This document shows, in pieces, positions 62,112-64,000 of a stretch of 64,000 nt of DNA. The position numbers and the translations under genes are program-made. The first letter of the stretch is position 1. Every line of letters starts with the position of its first letter. The notes under the pieces were generated by a model. It was not told the DNA's origin, searched no databases, and worked only from the letters and a program-made list of their open reading frames with translations. This stretch comes from Pseudomonas sp. SID14000 (GTDB lineage Bacteria; Pseudomonadota; Gammaproteobacteria; Pseudomonadales; Pseudomonadaceae): positions 186,001 through 250,000 of the forward strand of contig NZ_NFZQ01000002.1 in assembly GCF_002165135.1 (NCBI RefSeq), given 5' to 3'.

Positions 62112-64000
62112 TCAGGTTGTCGCCTTTTTTCGAGGCTGCCTTGGCTTGCCTGCGGCCGCTTTTCCTTTCCCGCCGCTCCTGCGCTTCTTCTTCCACGGCG
62201 GCGCCGCCCCGGCCGCCGGGCCGCTGATGGTCATGCGCATGCCGCTGCACCGTTCGACCAGCTTGCCCATCCACGCCGACTGCCGGGCAACGAACTCCTC
62301 CAGGGTCATCTCGCCACTCTGCACCATGTCCAGCGCCTGCTCCCAGATCGCCGTGGTGCCGGGGTCGGCAATGGCGCGCGGTACGGCGTCGATCAGGCTG
62401 AACGCCGCAGGCGTGGCCGACAGTGCCTTGCCGTTCTTCACCAGGTAACCACGGTCGAGCAGACCCTGGATGATGCTGGCGCGGGTGGCCTCGGTGCCGA
62501 TGCCGGTGGTTTCCTTGAGCTTCTGCTTCAGCCGTGGGTCATCCACCAGCTTGGCGACGTTCTTCATCGCCTTGATCAGGTCGCCTTCGGTGAACGGTTT
62601 GGGCGGCTGGGTCCACAGGTCTTTCAATTGCAGGCCCTGTACGCTGCAGTCCTGGCCTTCGCGCAGCGCTGGCAGCACCTGGGCGGGTGGCGCTTCGCGG
62701 CCCTTGGTCGGGGTCAGCGCTTCGGGCAGCGCACGGCGCCAGCCTGGTTCGACGATCTGCTTGCCTACTGCGCGCAGGGCATGGCCGGCGCAGTCGAAGT
62801 CGGCCTGGGTGCGGTCGTATTCGTGGTTGGGCAGGAACTGCGCCAGGTAGCGGGCGCGGATCAGGGTGTACACCGCCTTGTGCTTGGCTGGCAGGCGCGA
62901 TGGGTCGCTGGCTGCGGCAGTCGGGATGATGCCATGGTGGGCGCTGACCTTGGCGTCGTTCCACGCCCGCGAGCGACGCTGTGGCTCCAGGTAGGGCTGC
63001 AGTGGCGCCAGGCTGGCATCGGCACGTTGCAAGGCAGCGAGGATGGCTGGCGCTTCGGCGTGCTGGCTTTGCGGCAGGTAGCCGCAGTCGCTGCGCGGGT
63101 AGGTGATCAGCTTGTGGGTTTCGTACAGGGCTTGGGCGATGTCGAGGGTTTCCTGGGCGCCGAGGCCGAATTTTTTCGAGCACAGCTCCTGCAACGTGCC
63201 CAGGTCGAAGGGCAGGGGTGCCGCTTCACGCACACGCTCGGTGGTCACCTTGACGGCGCGGGCAGTACCCGCCTTGCCGATGTCGGCGGCAGCCTGCTGC
63301 GCCAGGGCCTGGTTCAGGCAGCGGCCCTGGTCGTCGCAGGCGCCCTCGGGGGCGCGCCATTGGGCGTTGAAGCCAAAGCCTGCGTGTTCGAGCTGCACGT
63401 CGATGGCCCAGAACGGCACTGGCACGAAGTCGGCGATGCTGCGGTCGCGGTCGACCACCAGGCGCAAGGTGGGCGTTTGCACCCGGCCCACCGGCAGCAC
63501 GCCCTGATAGCCGGATTGCCGGCCCAGCAGGGTGAACAGCCGGCTCATGTTCATGCCGATCAACCAGTCGGCGCGGGAGCGGCCCAGCGCCGAGTGGTAC
63601 AGGTTGAAGGTTTCGTGGCCCGGCAGCAGGCGCGCCAGGGCCTTGCGGATGGAGGCGTCGTCCAGTGCCGAGAGCCACAGGCGCTGCACCGGGCCGCGGT
63701 AGCGGCAATGCTCGACCAGTTCGCGGGCGATCATTTCGCCTTCGCGGTCGGCGTCGGTGGCGATAACCAGTTCGCGCGCTTCGCCGAGCAGGCGCTTGAC
63801 CGCCTTGAACTGGCTGGCGGTCTTGGGCTTGACCAGCATCTTCCACTTCTCCGGGATGATCGGCAGGTCGGCCAGGTTCCAGCGCTTGTAGCGTTCGTCG
63901 TAGCTGTCGGGCGGGGCGGTTTCCAGCAGGTGGCCGATGCACCAGGTCACGCAGACGTCGGTGCCTTGCCAGCAGCCATCGCCCTTGCGGTTGGCGCCGA
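62112..64000 (-). CDS. topB: DNA topoisomerase III (5' end outside the window)
   Basis: The last 629 codons of a type IA topoisomerase; the frame stays open to the window edge, reading GANRKGDGC then TDVCVTWCIGHLLET, as in TopB. The TOPRIM acidic motif is VIATDADREGEMIARELVEH, and the active-site tyrosine is in LITYPRSDCGYLPQSQHAEA. GIGTEATRASIIQGL lies in the C-terminal part. The protein ends in a Lys/Arg/Gly-rich tail (KKKRRSGGKGKAAAGKPRQP). It decatenates DNA with single-strand cuts. The start is beyond position 64000. Confidence 0.95.
   Translation of the reverse strand, partial: GANRKGDGCWQGTDVCVTWCIGHLLETAPPDSYDERYKRWNLADLPIIPEKWKMLVKPKTASQFKAVKRLLGEARELVIATDADREGEMIARELVEHCRYRGPVQRLWLSALDDASIRKALARLLPGHETFNLYHSALGRSRADWLIGMNMSRLFTLLGRQSGYQGVLPVGRVQTPTLRLVVDRDRSIADFVPVPFWAIDVQLEHAGFGFNAQWRAPEGACDDQGRCLNQALAQQAAADIGKAGTARAVKVTTERVREAAPLPFDLGTLQELCSKKFGLGAQETLDIAQALYETHKLITYPRSDCGYLPQSQHAEAPAILAALQRADASLAPLQPYLEPQRRSRAWNDAKVSAHHGIIPTAAASDPSRLPAKHKAVYTLIRARYLAQFLPNHEYDRTQADFDCAGHALRAVGKQIVEPGWRRALPEALTPTKGREAPPAQVLPALREGQDCSVQGLQLKDLWTQPPKPFTEGDLIKAMKNVAKLVDDPRLKQKLKETTGIGTEATRASIIQGLLDRGYLVKNGKALSATPAAFSLIDAVPRAIADPGTTAIWEQALDMVQSGEMTLEEFVARQSAWMGKLVERCSGMRMTISGPAAGAAPPWKKKRRSGGKGKAAAGKPRQPRKKATT

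Overview
The window looks like a chromosomal segment from the Pseudomonas putida group. The grounds are high GC with strong GC3 bias, many copies of the P. putida-type REP palindrome (core TTCGCGGGTAAACCCGC) mostly as inverted pairs, a recognisable PrrF iron-responsive small RNA, and a gene order (liu cluster, GlgE/TreYZ cluster, gnd-zwf, pyd cluster, topB) that I recall from P. putida genomes. No rRNA, intact tRNA, IS element, prophage or CRISPR array was seen.

Layout. 1-1516: end of a polar amino-acid ABC transporter. 1834-6211: an orphan AceE-type E1 dehydrogenase, an aldo/keto reductase and a START-like protein. 6484-8994: an iron-linked patch with an MFS exporter of less GC-rich codon use, an unusual sigma-region-4/FecR hybrid behind a Fur box, the PrrF sRNA with its own Fur box, and a DUF6124-like gene. 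9125-10548: two tandem XRE/S24 repressor paralogues whose self-cleavage residues are degraded. 10945-18506: liuABCD for leucine/isovalerate catabolism, divergent from an acyl-CoA synthetase across two 16-bp LiuR-like palindromes. 18949-26667 (+) and 39847-29125 (-): two blocks for alpha-glucan and trehalose metabolism (glgE, treS-maltokinase, glgB; glgA, treZ, malQ, treY, a DUF2934 protein, glgX). 26785-28972: a nearly passenger-less autotransporter barrel and an EEP-family hydrolase. 40817-43302: gnd-zwf. 43564-52066: a VOC protein, a RutR-like TetR regulator and the reductive pyrimidine degradation genes pydA, pydX, pydB, an NCS1 transporter and a carbamoyl-amino-acid amidohydrolase. 52435-64000: housekeeping and assorted genes (rnz, two Nudix enzymes, lipocalin, RibD-like reductase, nhaB, dienoyl-CoA isomerase, a TSUP permease, alpha/beta hydrolase, an amine-oxidising flavoprotein, and topB running off the edge).

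How the genes work together. The glg/tre blocks contain both known links between alpha-glucan and trehalose: TreS-maltokinase-GlgE-GlgB (trehalose to maltose to maltose-1-phosphate to branched glucan) and GlgX-TreY-TreZ (glucan to trehalose), with GlgA and MalQ; no glgC or glgP is present here. The pyd genes form a complete uracil/thymine catabolic set with transporter and probable regulator. PrrF and the sigma/FecR hybrid each sit behind a Fur-box promoter.

The points most worth a second look are a pair of 272-314 bp elements with 73-90 bp nearly perfect terminal inverted repeats, each lying between convergent genes (10645-10916 and 52101-52414); the catalytically degraded S24 repressor pair; the sigma4-FecR hybrid; and several operator-like palindromes.
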